Positions 55,580 through 64,000 of a stretch of 64,000 nucleotides of DNA are shown here, piece by piece. Position 1 is the first letter of the stretch; every line of letters starts with the position of its first letter. A program made the position numbers and the translations under genes. The stretch lies in assembly GCA_903824785.1 (NCBI GenBank), contig CAIJYD010000037.1, positions 1 to 64,000 on the forward strand, given 5' to 3'. The notes below the pieces were generated by a model, which saw nothing but the letters and a program-made list of their open reading frames with translations, did not search any database and was not told where the DNA came from. The DNA comes from an uncultured Bacteroidota bacterium (GTDB taxonomy: Bacteria > Bacteroidota > Bacteroidia > Bacteroidales > VadinHA17).

Positions 55580-55587
55580 TAACTTTG
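55580..55587 (+). promoter_or_regulatory. -7 box for pgi, abutting the terminator
   Basis: TAACTTTG matches TAnnTTTG and starts three bases after the terminator T run. A TTTT at 55557-55560, in the terminator loop, lies 19 bases upstream as a near-match to the -33 TTTG. The -7 box ends 55 bases before the pgi ATG. Confidence 0.55.
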
Positions 55588-55642
55588 CGATATGTTTCAA
55601 CAATTTAAAAAACATTCTATCTGATAAACAACGGAAATCAAA

Positions 55643-56983
55643 ATGAAGGAAAATTTAAGTATCAACCTGAAGAATGCAAGTGGTTTCATTTCTTACGAAG
55701 AGGTTATTGCCCTTGCACAGCAATCAGTAAGACATATCGATACCCTTAACGCAGGTACTGGCGCAGGAAATGATTTCCTGGGATGGCTTTCACTTCCCGA
55801 TGATATCATTCAGCAACTTGACAGAATAGAAAATACAGCCCTGCACCTCAGGTCTGTTTCTGATCTTACCGTTGTAATCGGTATTGGGGGGTCATATCTC
55901 GGTGCCAGAGCCGTTATTGAAGCGCTGTCTCATTCTTTCTCTCCTCTTTTGAAATCAACACATCATGATATAGTTTATGCCGGACAGAATATTTGCGAAG
56001 ACTATTTGTCAGAACTGCTTGAGATCCTTGATGGAAGAAACTATTCAATTATTGCAATTTCAAAATCAGGAACTACAACTGAACCGGCTATTGCGTTCAG
56101 AATACTTAAAGATCACCTCGAGAAAAAGATAGGAAAAGAGGCCGCCGGCAGCAGAATTATTGCAATAACAGATTCCAGAAAGGGAGCTTTACGATCGATG
56201 GCTGAAACAAACGGGTATGAATCATTTGTAATACCGGATAATGTTGGTGGACGCTATTCGGTACTTACCCCGGTAGGGCTTCTTCCGATTGCCATCAGCG
56301 GGATTGATATAAGGATGCTTGTTAACGGAGCCAAAAAGATGGAGGAGCTGACAAGAAAAAACAAAAATGCTTCGTCAAATCCTGCACTTTTGTATGCAGC
56401 TGCCAGGAACCTTATTCTCCAGAGCGGAAAATCAATAGAGATAATGGTCGGCTTTACTCCAAAACTTCACTTTATGGCAGAGTGGTGGAAACAATTATAC
56501 GGAGAGAGTGAGGGAAAAGATGGAAAAGGGATATTTCCCGCTTCAGTTGATATGACTACTGATCTGCACTCATTGGGGCAGTATATTCAGGATGGTCAGA
56601 GAATCCTTTTTGAAACAATGATCTCAGTAGAAAGCCCATCCCGGATGGTTACAATACCTGAAGAGAAGGATGACTCCGATCAGTTAAATTACATTGCCGG
56701 CAAACGGCTCTCTGAAGTCAATCATAATGCAGAAAAAGGAACTACTCTGGCCCATAATGATGGTGGCGTACCTATAGTTTCAATTACAATCCCGACACTT
56801 GATGCATATTATACCGGGCAAATAATTTACTTTTTTGAGATAGCATGTGCTATAAGCGGATACATACTTGATGTAAATCCTTTCGATCAGCCTGGTGTTG
56901 AGGCATATAAAACGAATATGTTCGCCCTTCTGAATAAACCCGGATTTGAAGCTGCCGGAAAAAAGCTGAAGGAGAGAATCTAA
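55643..56983 (+). CDS. pgi: Glucose-6-phosphate isomerase
   Basis: Interconverts glucose-6- and fructose-6-phosphate. The 446 residues have VVIGIGGSYLGARAVIE, the SKSGTTTEP phosphate loop, VGGRYSVLTPVGLLP (a PGI signature), and the C-terminal ANPFDQPGVE-like VNPFDQPGVEAYK. The size fits the shorter Gram-positive/Bacteroidota type. It is convergent with the cyclic-diphosphoglycerate-synthetase homologue, with 67 bases between stops. Confidence 0.96.
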   Translation: MKENLSINLKNASGFISYEEVIALAQQSVRHIDTLNAGTGAGNDFLGWLSLPDDIIQQLDRIENTALHLRSVSDLTVVIGIGGSYLGARAVIEALSHSFSPLLKSTHHDIVYAGQNICEDYLSELLEILDGRNYSIIAISKSGTTTEPAIAFRILKDHLEKKIGKEAAGSRIIAITDSRKGALRSMAETNGYESFVIPDNVGGRYSVLTPVGLLPIAISGIDIRMLVNGAKKMEELTRKNKNASSNPALLYAAARNLILQSGKSIEIMVGFTPKLHFMAEWWKQLYGESEGKDGKGIFPASVDMTTDLHSLGQYIQDGQRILFETMISVESPSRMVTIPEEKDDSDQLNYIAGKRLSEVNHNAEKGTTLAHNDGGVPIVSITIPTLDAYYTGQIIYFFEIACAISGYILDVNPFDQPGVEAYKTNMFALLNKPGFEAAGKKLKERI

Positions 56984-57050
56984 GAACTTCTTCTGATCCT
57001 TCAGCTTTTCACGGATACCTCAGTAATGTCACTGATCAGGCAAATGTGAG

Positions 57051-58397
57051 TTATGCCTGATTCAGATTATTCTTTTTTACAAACTCATCAATAACCTGAG
57101 TAAGGTTCGGATCCCCGATCTCCTGAAGATCATAATATACCCTGGTATTTGGTTTCCTGATATTAATAATCCTGTTCAGATCGATAGGGGTGGCAATAAT
57201 GACACTGTCGCAATCTGTGTTATTGATTGTTGTTTCAAGGTCTGTCAATTGTTGTTTTCCGTAGCCCATGGCAGGCAGAAGGGTTCCTATATTCGGATAT
57301 AACCTGAATGTCTCACTTAATCTTCCTACTGTAAACGGCCTTGGGTCAACCAGTTCTGAAGATCCGAATTTTCTGGCAGCCACAATCCCTGCACCCAGTT
57401 TCATTTCACCGTGTGTCAGAGTCGGGCCATCCTCAACAACAAGAACTCTTTTTCCTCGGATTAGCGATGAGTTGTCCACTTTAATAGGGGATGCTCCATC
57501 AATAACAATGGCACCCGGGTTTACCTTTTCAATACTCTCTCTTACAATCTGAATTGCGTCAGGAGCAGCGCTGTCCATTTTGTTTATAACAACCACATCA
57601 GCAATTCGGAGAGTTACTTCACCAGGATAGTATTTCAGTTCATGCCCTGCACGATGGGGGTCAGCAACTGTAATCATAAGATCAGGCTTGTAGAAAGGAA
57701 AATCGTTGTTTCCTCCATCCCATAGTATTACATCACAACCGTCCGGATCTTTTTCAGCAGCACGAAGAATAGCCTCATAATCCACTCCTGCATATATTAC
57801 GTTTCCTCTTACAACATGGGGTTCGTACTCCTCCATCTCTTCAACCGTACATTTATGTTTTTCAAGGTCTTTGACATCTGCGAAACGCTGAACTTTCTGG
57901 GCATTAAGGTCTCCATAAGGCATGGGGTGCCTGACTGCAACCACTTTTAATCCCCTGTTCATAAGAAGCTCAATAACCTTTCTTGATGTCTGGCTCTTGC
58001 CGCAACCAGTGCGTATGGCGCCAACTGCGATGACTGGCTTTGTGCTTTTTACCATAGTATCAGCCGGACCAAGCAATACAAAATTTGCACCTGCTGCATT
58101 AACTATTGCACCCACCGACATCACTTTCTGATATGTAACATCGCTGTAAGAGAAAACACAGTCAGCGACATTATATTTTTTAATCAGTTCAGGAAGATTA
58201 TCCTCAGGAAAAATAGGAATCCCGTCGGGATATAATTTACCTGCAAGCTCTTTCGGATATTTCCTACCGTCAATATCCGGTATCTGAGCCGCTGTAAATG
58301 CAACAACATTATATAATTCATTATCTCTGTAGCAGGTATTGAAATTATGGAAATCGCGGCCTGCAGCACCAATTATAATGACATTTTTCTTTGGCAT
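57051..58397 (-). CDS. Cyclic 2,3-diphosphoglycerate synthetase-like NTPase
   Basis: The 448 residues begin with a Rossmann part (KNVIIIGAAGRDFHNFN). A P-loop GAIRTGCGKSQ follows at 127-137, then LWDGGNNDFPFYKPDLMI and a VVINKMDSA guanine-binding-like motif near 290. The whole matches the family of archaeal cyclic 2,3-diphosphoglycerate synthetase, which makes a thermoprotective solute in some methanogens. Bacteria encode many homologues, usually annotated only as GTPase. No cyclic-DPG pathway is known to me in Bacteroidota, so its product here is uncertain. It starts in a 251-base divergent gap containing palindromes. Confidence 0.82.
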   Translation of the reverse strand: MPKKNVIIIGAAGRDFHNFNTCYRDNELYNVVAFTAAQIPDIDGRKYPKELAGKLYPDGIPIFPEDNLPELIKKYNVADCVFSYSDVTYQKVMSVGAIVNAAGANFVLLGPADTMVKSTKPVIAVGAIRTGCGKSQTSRKVIELLMNRGLKVVAVRHPMPYGDLNAQKVQRFADVKDLEKHKCTVEEMEEYEPHVVRGNVIYAGVDYEAILRAAEKDPDGCDVILWDGGNNDFPFYKPDLMITVADPHRAGHELKYYPGEVTLRIADVVVINKMDSAAPDAIQIVRESIEKVNPGAIVIDGASPIKVDNSSLIRGKRVLVVEDGPTLTHGEMKLGAGIVAARKFGSSELVDPRPFTVGRLSETFRLYPNIGTLLPAMGYGKQQLTDLETTINNTDCDSVIIATPIDLNRIINIRKPNTRVYYDLQEIGDPNLTQVIDEFVKKNNLNQA

Positions 58398-58459
58398 AAA
58401 ACCTCCTGATTTTTAAAATTCATTTGTTTATAAAGAACTTTCATTTTCTAATGAACGAA

Positions 58460-58467
58460 CAAATGTA
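58460..58467 (-). promoter_or_regulatory. Candidate -7 box for the cyclic-DPG synthetase-like gene
   Basis: The minus strand reads TACATTTG, matching TAnnTTTG, 62 bases before the gene's ATG. No matching -33 TTTG is present at the expected spacing. Confidence 0.35.
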
Positions 58468-58540
58468 TAATTTGCATACCGGAAATCCGCGCATTTGATG
58501 TGATTTTTAAAAACACCAGATCTGTGCCTTATATTCCTTA

Positions 58541-58601
58541 TTGTTAATGAGTTAACAAGTGTTTTCATATGATATGAAAACATGTTAAAGAAAATGTTTT
58601 C
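58541..58601. promoter_or_regulatory. Cluster of palindromes, operator-like
   Basis: Three inverted repeats lie side by side. TTGTTAA-N4-TTAACAA occupies 58541-58558. A perfect palindrome with 10-base arms (GTTTTCATAT and its reverse complement around one G) occupies 58561-58581. GAAAACAT-N10-ATGTTTTC occupies 58576-58601 and reuses an arm of the second. The half-site GTTTTCAT or its close variant thus appears three times. Location between two divergent genes suggests a regulator binding region. Confidence 0.5.
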
Positions 58602-58648
58602 CATTAGGTAAGCTATATGGCAAATTCTTTGTACTATTATGACATGTT

Positions 58649-59260
58649 ATGAATGTGCTCGCTCACATATATCTTTCTGGTGATTCTGATAAAATAATCA
58701 TTGGCAATTACATAGGTGATTATGTAAAAGGACGCGATTACCTCAAATATCCGGATCTGATCAGAAAAGGTATTATCCTTCATCGGCATATCGACGGATT
58801 CACCGACCGGCATCCTGTTGTACACCGCAGCAAGATCTACTTTACAAGAAAATACCATAAATATGCGGGAGTAATAACTGACATAATCTATGATCATTTT
58901 CTCACTAAGGAATGGGATTTTTTTTCAAGGAGGCCTCTCGAGAGTGTTACTTATAATTTTTACAGGGCTCTGGTAAACAACTATGAAATTATGCCTGAAA
59001 ATGTCAGGGAGATGATGCCATTTTTCATTATAAACAACTGGATTGAATCATATCAGACAAAAAATGGGATCCGGCATGTTCTGAATACATTAAGCAAACG
59101 ATCCACGCTTCCTAATGAGACAAGGTTTGCAATGCATGCCCTTAAGAAAAACTACTACTCCCTGCAGGATGATTTTATGGAGTTTTTTCCTCAGCTTATC
59201 GACTATGTTGAAAAAGATTTCGGAATAGAGATCTCGCACAGGATCACCATACCTTTCTGA
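58649..59260 (+). CDS. ACP phosphodiesterase-like protein (AcpH/DUF479)
   Basis: AcpH removes phosphopantetheine from acyl carrier protein in E. coli. The 203-residue protein shows the family features MNVLAHIYLSGDSDKIIIGNYIGDYVKG, GIILHRHIDGFTDRHPVV and YDHFLTKEW, HD-type metal-binding elements. Length matches AcpH. The stop codon abuts the rodA stop, with the genes convergent and no gap. Members outside Enterobacteria are mostly untested, so the ACP substrate is only the family precedent. Confidence 0.82.
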   Translation: MNVLAHIYLSGDSDKIIIGNYIGDYVKGRDYLKYPDLIRKGIILHRHIDGFTDRHPVVHRSKIYFTRKYHKYAGVITDIIYDHFLTKEWDFFSRRPLESVTYNFYRALVNNYEIMPENVREMMPFFIINNWIESYQTKNGIRHVLNTLSKRSTLPNETRFAMHALKKNYYSLQDDFMEFFPQLIDYVEKDFGIEISHRITIPF

Positions 59261-60685
59261 TTATACCAGATACTCAGTACGGCTTGCATCGAGTCTCAGA
59301 AAGATGAAGAGCAAAACTGTAAATCCAAATAATGAGCTGCCTCCGTAGCTGAAAAAAGGCAACGGGATTCCAATCACAGGTACCAAACCTATAGCCATAC
59401 CTATATTAATGAAGATATGGACAAATAATATTGAAACAACTCCGTATCCATAAATTCTGGAAAAGACAGAACGTTGCCGTTCAGCCAGAAATATAAGTCT
59501 TAAAAGGAGAAACAGATACAACCCTATTACAATAAATGATCCTAAAAATCCCCACTCCTCCCCAATTGTACAAAAGATAAAATCTGAACTTTGCTTCGGA
59601 ACAAATTTAAACTTTGTCTGCGTTCCCTGTAAATAACCTTTACCTGAGAATCCGCCCGATCCAATAGAGATGATTGACTGGTTTACATTATAACCTATTC
59701 CCTGTGTATCTGATTTTAATCCGAGAAGAATGTTAACCCTGTCCTTCTGATGTGGCGGTAGTAAATTATTAAATGAATAATCAACTGAATTGATAAATAA
59801 AACGCTTCCGATGAGAAAAAGATAAATAATAAGTGCCCCCGCTGCCTTCTTATTAAAAAAATAGTATGAATAAGCTACACCTGAAAGTATTAGCGAAACA
59901 AAAATCACAATTTCATCGCCAAGAGATTTAATTATATACAAGTCAATCAGATGCACTATTAAGGCTATTAATAAAAATATCCCGGATCCTATTAAACAGA
60001 TCTTCCATTTCCGTGTTGCAATCCAAACCAGCAAAACCGCAATACCGATCAGTACAAATGACAGATGCAGATTATTAAAGAGAAGTGTAAGAAAAAAAAG
60101 CATAACCATCAGTAAGCCCGATACAAATAAATATGGGCTAAGCCCTTCTCTGAAAAGGACAATAAATAATGCAAAATAGACCACTGTTGATCCCATATCA
60201 GGTTGAAGGGCTGTCAGAAGAGCCGGTAAAAGAATTATTGATGTTGCCGGGATTATTACCTGTAGTCTTGTAAGTTCCTGTCTTCTTGTATTCAGAAATC
60301 CGGCAAGTGCCAGTGCCGTTCCTATTTTGGCAAACTCAGAAGGTTGCAGAGTAAAAGATCCAAATTCAAACCACGATCTTGCACCGTTTATCTCCCTTCC
60401 GAGAATAAGTACCAGGAAGAGAAGAAGAACAAGAGCGCCATATATGAACCAGGCGAAAAAGAAATAAAACCTGTTATCGATAGTTACTGTAAGAATAGCA
60501 AGTATGAGTGCTGAAATAATCCATAGAAACTGTTTCCCATATCGTTGTGAAAGATCGAAGAACCACGACCTTTCTTCATTATAAACTGCGGCATATATAT
60601 TAAACCAGCCCATAATAACCAGCACCAGAAACAGGAGGATAGAAATCTTGTCTAATCCATGCCATATATTAATGCTGCGTTTCAC
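59261..60685 (-). CDS. rodA: Rod-shape SEDS glycosyltransferase RodA
   Basis: Peptidoglycan polymerase of the elongasome. The 474 residues have the SEDS features: ILGREINGARSWFEFGSFTLQPSEFAKIG, ALQPDMGSTVVYF with the catalytic-type Asp, the RVNILLG segment and the C-terminal GIPLPFFSYGGSSL. It is about 100 residues longer than E. coli RodA. The extra length is hydrophobic sequence at about 210-310 (KWKICLIGSGIFLLIALIVH and YFFNKKAAGALIIYLFLIGS), consistent with added membrane helices. The start overlaps the mrdA stop by four bases. Confidence 0.93.
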   Translation of the reverse strand: MKRSINIWHGLDKISILLFLVLVIMGWFNIYAAVYNEERSWFFDLSQRYGKQFLWIISALILAILTVTIDNRFYFFFAWFIYGALVLLLFLVLILGREINGARSWFEFGSFTLQPSEFAKIGTALALAGFLNTRRQELTRLQVIIPATSIILLPALLTALQPDMGSTVVYFALFIVLFREGLSPYLFVSGLLMVMLFFLTLLFNNLHLSFVLIGIAVLLVWIATRKWKICLIGSGIFLLIALIVHLIDLYIIKSLGDEIVIFVSLILSGVAYSYYFFNKKAAGALIIYLFLIGSVLFINSVDYSFNNLLPPHQKDRVNILLGLKSDTQGIGYNVNQSIISIGSGGFSGKGYLQGTQTKFKFVPKQSSDFIFCTIGEEWGFLGSFIVIGLYLFLLLRLIFLAERQRSVFSRIYGYGVVSILFVHIFINIGMAIGLVPVIGIPLPFFSYGGSSLFGFTVLLFIFLRLDASRTEYLV

Positions 60686-62493
60686 GGTTTCATAAGATTA
60701 AGATTAAGGATAGTCTCTTCCCTGGGCTTATTTGCAATTTCTCCTTTAAGATATTTTTCAATCATAAGACTTGCTATCGGAGCAGCGAAAGTTGCACCAA
60801 AACCGGCATTTTCAACAAAGACCATGATCGCAATTTTCGGATCATCCTTGGGAGCAAATGCAATAAATACGGAGTGTTCTTTCCCATGAGGGTTTTGGGC
60901 TGTACCTGTCTTTCCACAAACAATAATGTCTTTTATCGCAGCTACCCCTGCAGTTTTTCCGGCACCTCCGTTTACTGCTGCTTCCATTCCCCTTATGATT
61001 TCTTCAAAGTTTGCAGTATCAATATTTATCAGATGTTTCTCAGTAAACCGGGGGTTGGTATTTCCGGAAGTTCCGACCGACTTTACAATATGAGGAGTAT
61101 AATAGTAGCCTCTGTTTGCAATAGCTGCTGTCATATTGGCCATCTGAAGAGGTGTTGTTCCTATCTCGCCCTGTCCTATTGCCAGTGAAACTACTGTCAG
61201 GGCTTTCCAACGGTTCACTCCATAGTATTTGTCATAATATGTTACAGGCGGAATAAAACCCGGCAGTTCATTTACAAAATCGGTCCCGAGTTTACTTCCG
61301 AATCCAAACTCATTCAGATATCCTTTCCACTTCTGGTAAGCAGATGAAACAGAAGGATATTTGGGGTTTTCGAGTATTTTCCTGAAAGACTGGCAGAAAT
61401 AGGAATTGCAAGACATCATTATTGCATTTTCAAGGTTTAGAGGCGATGAATGTGAATGACACCCTACAAAAAGATAACCCCGGTCACAGCCAAACTGCGT
61501 TGAAGGAAGAATAACCTGTTCCTGAAGTGCAATAAGCCCGTTTATCGGTTTAAATGTGGAACCCGGAGGATATGAGGCCATCAGGGCTCTGTTAAACAAC
61601 GGTTTCAGAGTATCAGCCGACAGGCTTTCAAAATTCCCTGACCGTATCCGGCCAACAAGCAAATCGGGGTTATAATTGGGAGATGAGACAAGTGTGAGCA
61701 CCTCGCCAGTTTTAGGTTCAATAGCTACAATACTTCCTCTTTTGTTCCTCATCAAAAGCTCTCCATATTCCTGAAGGTCAAGATCTATCCCGGAAATGAT
61801 ATCAGATCCCTGAACGGCAAGAGTGTCCAGTTTTCCATCAGCATATGACCCCTTTATACGGCTGAAGACATCAACCATGTATATTTTTACTCCCCGTTTC
61901 CCACGCAGCTCCTTTTCATAAGATTCTTCAAGTCCACTCTTCCCGATATAGTCCCCTGGTTTGTAATATGGTATTTTTTTCAGAATACCATCATCCACCT
62001 CACTTACATATCCAAGAACGTGTGCTGCTACCGGTTTCGAATATTTCCTCAATGTTCTAGGCTGAACATAAAAACCCGGATACATAAACATCTTTTCCTG
62101 TAGCCTTGCGTATGTCTGGTCTGAAATTTGTTTCAGGAATACTGAAGGCGCACGCCTTGAGTAATTTATAGCGATTTTCATTCTTTCCCTGAATAACTCA
62201 CCCGTTATTCCCAGAAGACTGCAGAAACTTGCTGTGTCAATTTTACTGATCTGTCCGGGAACAACCATCAGGTCGTAAGCTGCTTGGTTAAAAACAATAA
62301 GTTTCCCATTTCTGTCATATATCAGTCCGCGGGCAGGATACTGGGTAATATACCTCAGAACATTATTATCGGCGGAGAGCCGGTATGAGTCTTTTACAAC
62401 CTGTATGACAAACAACCTTGCTATCAGGCTCAAACAAGACAGCACAATGATTGCTATGATAATATATTTCCTGTTAATGAATGAATCTTTCAT
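60682..62493 (-). CDS. mrdA: Penicillin-binding protein 2 (elongasome transpeptidase)
   Basis: Cross-links peptidoglycan during side-wall growth. The 603 residues have an N-terminal membrane anchor (about 9-33) and the pedestal domain (ARGLIYDRNGKLI, SGLEESYEKELRGKRG). The transpeptidase domain has SxxK with Ser312 (GSTFK), SCN in MSCNSYF, and KTGTAQ. All catalytic motifs are intact. It precedes rodA with a four-base overlap and follows mreD after eight bases. Confidence 0.95.
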   Translation of the reverse strand: MKDSFINRKYIIIAIIVLSCLSLIARLFVIQVVKDSYRLSADNNVLRYITQYPARGLIYDRNGKLIVFNQAAYDLMVVPGQISKIDTASFCSLLGITGELFRERMKIAINYSRRAPSVFLKQISDQTYARLQEKMFMYPGFYVQPRTLRKYSKPVAAHVLGYVSEVDDGILKKIPYYKPGDYIGKSGLEESYEKELRGKRGVKIYMVDVFSRIKGSYADGKLDTLAVQGSDIISGIDLDLQEYGELLMRNKRGSIVAIEPKTGEVLTLVSSPNYNPDLLVGRIRSGNFESLSADTLKPLFNRALMASYPPGSTFKPINGLIALQEQVILPSTQFGCDRGYLFVGCHSHSSPLNLENAIMMSCNSYFCQSFRKILENPKYPSVSSAYQKWKGYLNEFGFGSKLGTDFVNELPGFIPPVTYYDKYYGVNRWKALTVVSLAIGQGEIGTTPLQMANMTAAIANRGYYYTPHIVKSVGTSGNTNPRFTEKHLINIDTANFEEIIRGMEAAVNGGAGKTAGVAAIKDIIVCGKTGTAQNPHGKEHSVFIAFAPKDDPKIAIMVFVENAGFGATFAAPIASLMIEKYLKGEIANKPREETILNLNLMKP

Positions 62494-62501
62494 ATCCCGG
62501 T

Positions 62502-63011
62502 CTATTTCTTCCCTTTTCTGTAAAATTCAATGAGAAGAATAAAGGTTATGGAAAAAATGGAACTCAGTATTATCCTGAGCACAGTTCTGAAGAAATCAGT
62601 AAAGCGCAATACCTCAATAAAGAAAAGCGCTGTATGATGAATAAATACAATAAAAAGGGCATATGTTAAGAACCAGTTAAATCCATAAGAAGCCATTGAA
62701 GGTTCAGCTCCGGTCTCATAGCCATCTCTGGGAGACATTACTCTTAAGACATAAGGGCGGACGAATCCTGCAAGAACTGTTGCCGAGGAATGCATTCCTG
62801 GTGAGCCGGAGAAAAAATCCACTATGAGGCCTGTAAGAAATGAGAGAAGGAGTAATAACCATGAAGGTATTTCAAAAGGTAAAAGAAGGATAAACAATAA
62901 ATAGATATACGGATTTATATACCCGCTGAACTGAATATTGTTAAACAACAGTATCTGTGCCAGGATAAGCAAAATAAATATCAGACCAAACCTAAAAACC
63001 GAGTTGATCAT
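62502..63011 (-). CDS. mreD: Rod-shape protein MreD
   Basis: Small integral membrane protein linking MreC to the elongasome. The 169 residues form four to six hydrophobic helices (LIFILLILAQILLFNNI, IYLLFILLLPFEIP, LLLLSFLTGLIVDFFSGSPG). The LxG-x-xVDFF-S-x-G-x-H segment is typical of MreD. Its ATG overlaps the mreC stop (ATGA). Assignment rests on context plus this pattern. Confidence 0.9.
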   Translation of the reverse strand: MINSVFRFGLIFILLILAQILLFNNIQFSGYINPYIYLLFILLLPFEIPSWLLLLLSFLTGLIVDFFSGSPGMHSSATVLAGFVRPYVLRVMSPRDGYETGAEPSMASYGFNWFLTYALFIVFIHHTALFFIEVLRFTDFFRTVLRIILSSIFSITFILLIEFYRKGKK

Positions 63012-63829
63012 TTAAACAATTTTTCAAGTTCAAGTTGTTCCGTTTTCTTCATATTGCCAATAACATCAACAAAGTGAAGCTTCTTAAAATCGGTTGCCAG
63101 TGAAATAGTAATTTTATAAAAATCACCGCCCCTTTTCTCAAAATCACTCACAGTACCCACAATTATTCCTTCAGGAAATATTGCAGAATAGCCTGTAGTT
63201 TCTATTGTATCACCTATACTTACAAAAACATGCTGAGGAATTTCACTTAATACAGCCTTCCGGTGATCTCTTCCATCCCAATTGAGTGACCCGAAATATC
63301 CATTAGATTTTAATCTTGCACTTAATTTGAAATCAATGTTTAACATCGACATGGCAATAGAAAAATTTTCAGTACAGCCCACAATTACTCCGGCAACCCC
63401 GAGTCCATCAGTAACAGCCATATTGACTGCTATTCCCTGATTCAATCCTTTGTTAATAGTAAAAAAATTCTTTTGCCTGTTTATTGAGTTATCAATTACT
63501 TCAGCAGTTGCATGAATGTATTGCTGCCGGAAAACAGAATCGGAAACTGAAACAAAAAGAGAGTTTTCATTTTTAACCAGCCGCTCGATACTATTTCTAA
63601 GGGCAACATTCTCAGCTGCAAGGCTCTTATTGATATCACGAAGATTAAGATATGTACGGGTATTGATTATTTTCTCCTCAAGTCCGTTTACCAGACCATT
63701 GATGGCATTCACCACACGTGCATTATGGTAATTATTACCTGTTGCCAGTAAATAACCAGCTATCCCTTCGAGAATAAGAAAGATGATCAGATTATTGTAT
63801 CTCGCCAGAAAGGTCAGCAGGCTCCTCAT
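63008..63829 (-). CDS. mreC: Rod-shape protein MreC
   Basis: Periplasmic scaffold that activates PBP2/RodA. The 273 residues have one N-terminal membrane helix (about 13-29), a coiled-coil stretch (about 60-95, LRDINKSLAAENVALRNSIERLVKNEN), and the two beta-barrel domains (NFFTINKGLNQGIAVNMAVTDGLGVAGVI, IGDTIETTGYSAIFPEGIIVGTV). Length is normal. It follows mreB after 13 bases. Confidence 0.93.
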   Translation of the reverse strand: MRSLLTFLARYNNLIIFLILEGIAGYLLATGNNYHNARVVNAINGLVNGLEEKIINTRTYLNLRDINKSLAAENVALRNSIERLVKNENSLFVSVSDSVFRQQYIHATAEVIDNSINRQKNFFTINKGLNQGIAVNMAVTDGLGVAGVIVGCTENFSIAMSMLNIDFKLSARLKSNGYFGSLNWDGRDHRKAVLSEIPQHVFVSIGDTIETTGYSAIFPEGIIVGTVSDFEKRGGDFYKITISLATDFKKLHFVDVIGNMKKTEQLELEKLFK

Positions 63830-63842
63830 TCACCCCGTTGGA

Positions 63843-64000
63843 TTATCTCATTAGGAATTGAAATTTGTCGACATTTTTCAGGGCAACGCCGGTACCCCGT
63901 GCCACAGCATGCAAAGGATCTTCAACAACATTAAAGTTGATATTGATCTTGTCGGTAAGCCTTTTATCGAGTCCCCTCAGTAAAGCTCCACCTCCGGCCA
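63843..64000 (-). CDS. mreB: Rod-shape actin MreB, C-terminal end only
   Basis: The window edge cuts this gene. The visible 52 codons read AGGGALLRGLDKRL through EDPLHAVARGTG to VDKFQFLMR and a TAA at 63845-63843, the conserved C-terminus of MreB. It leads the operon mreB-mreC-mreD-mrdA-rodA. The start lies outside the window. Confidence 0.92.
   Translation of the reverse strand, partial: AGGGALLRGLDKRLTDKININFNVVEDPLHAVARGTGVALKNVDKFQFLMR

Overview
This window looks like a chromosomal segment of a member of the Bacteroidota, probably a Bacteroidales-like or related anaerobe. The supporting signs are a SusC/SusD outer-membrane uptake locus, several promoters with the Bacteroidota TAnnTTTG -7 box (two with a well-spaced TTTG -33 box), lipoproteins carrying the K-(D/E)2 surface-export signature, an S74-type self-processing surface protein, and a Bacteroidota-type gene content and order. 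Base composition is low to moderate in GC. I see no plasmid or prophage backbone and no CRISPR array. Most of the window is ordinary housekeeping chromosome with a few accessory islands.

Layout. 1-235: a strong leftward promoter and what resembles the leader of an rRNA operon lying off the left edge. 266-11442: a dolichol-phosphate-mannose-synthase-like glycosyltransferase, dihydroorotase, aspartokinase (reverse), Mfd, then coaX, an outer-membrane barrel, lptC, a small membrane protein and a CorC/HlyC-type CBS protein. 11626-12341: a decayed MNT-HEPN toxin-antitoxin pair. 12603-19432: a complete Sus-like operon (SusC, SusD, two lipoproteins) with recognisable promoter and terminator. 19774-21953: a Cys-rich DUF3109 protein and phosphoglycerate mutase. 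22132-22858: a Y1 (HUH) transposase gene followed by a cluster of REP-like repeats. 22916-27950: shikimate kinase with topoisomerase IV (parC, parE). 28097-35350 (reverse): a membrane-anchored MutS-like ATPase, an unknown Rossmann-type protein, plsC, lplA, a PAP2 phosphatase, obg, adk and hpt. 35402-38880: purE and two secreted barrel proteins, one with a ComEA-like helix-hairpin-helix domain. 38903-42242: the reverse operon lipA-lipB-recJ. 42461-47046: an L-fucose isomerase/fuculokinase cluster with an embedded membrane protein, then a class IV aminotransferase. 47105-52341: lysS, a methyltransferase, upp and an ABC exporter. 52554-55513: a repeat-rich S74 surface protein and a GIN-domain lipoprotein. 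55643-58397: pgi and, convergent to it, a homologue of cyclic 2,3-diphosphoglycerate synthetase. 58649-59260: an ACP-phosphodiesterase-like protein. 59261-64000: the cell-shape operon mreB-mreC-mreD-mrdA-rodA read leftward, with mreB cut by the window edge.

How the genes fit together. Central metabolism is represented by pgi, gpmI, pyrC, upp, hpt, purE, adk, coaX and aroK. Both lipoate routes are present: de novo (lipB, lipA) and salvage (lplA). Envelope biogenesis is represented by lptC, plsC, the elongasome genes and many outer-membrane or surface lipoproteins. The points most worth following up are the HhH-barrel protein, the transposase with its REP-like cluster, the membrane MutS operon, the bacterial cyclic-diphosphoglycerate-synthetase homologue beside a palindrome cluster, and the HEPN gene with a single in-frame stop.
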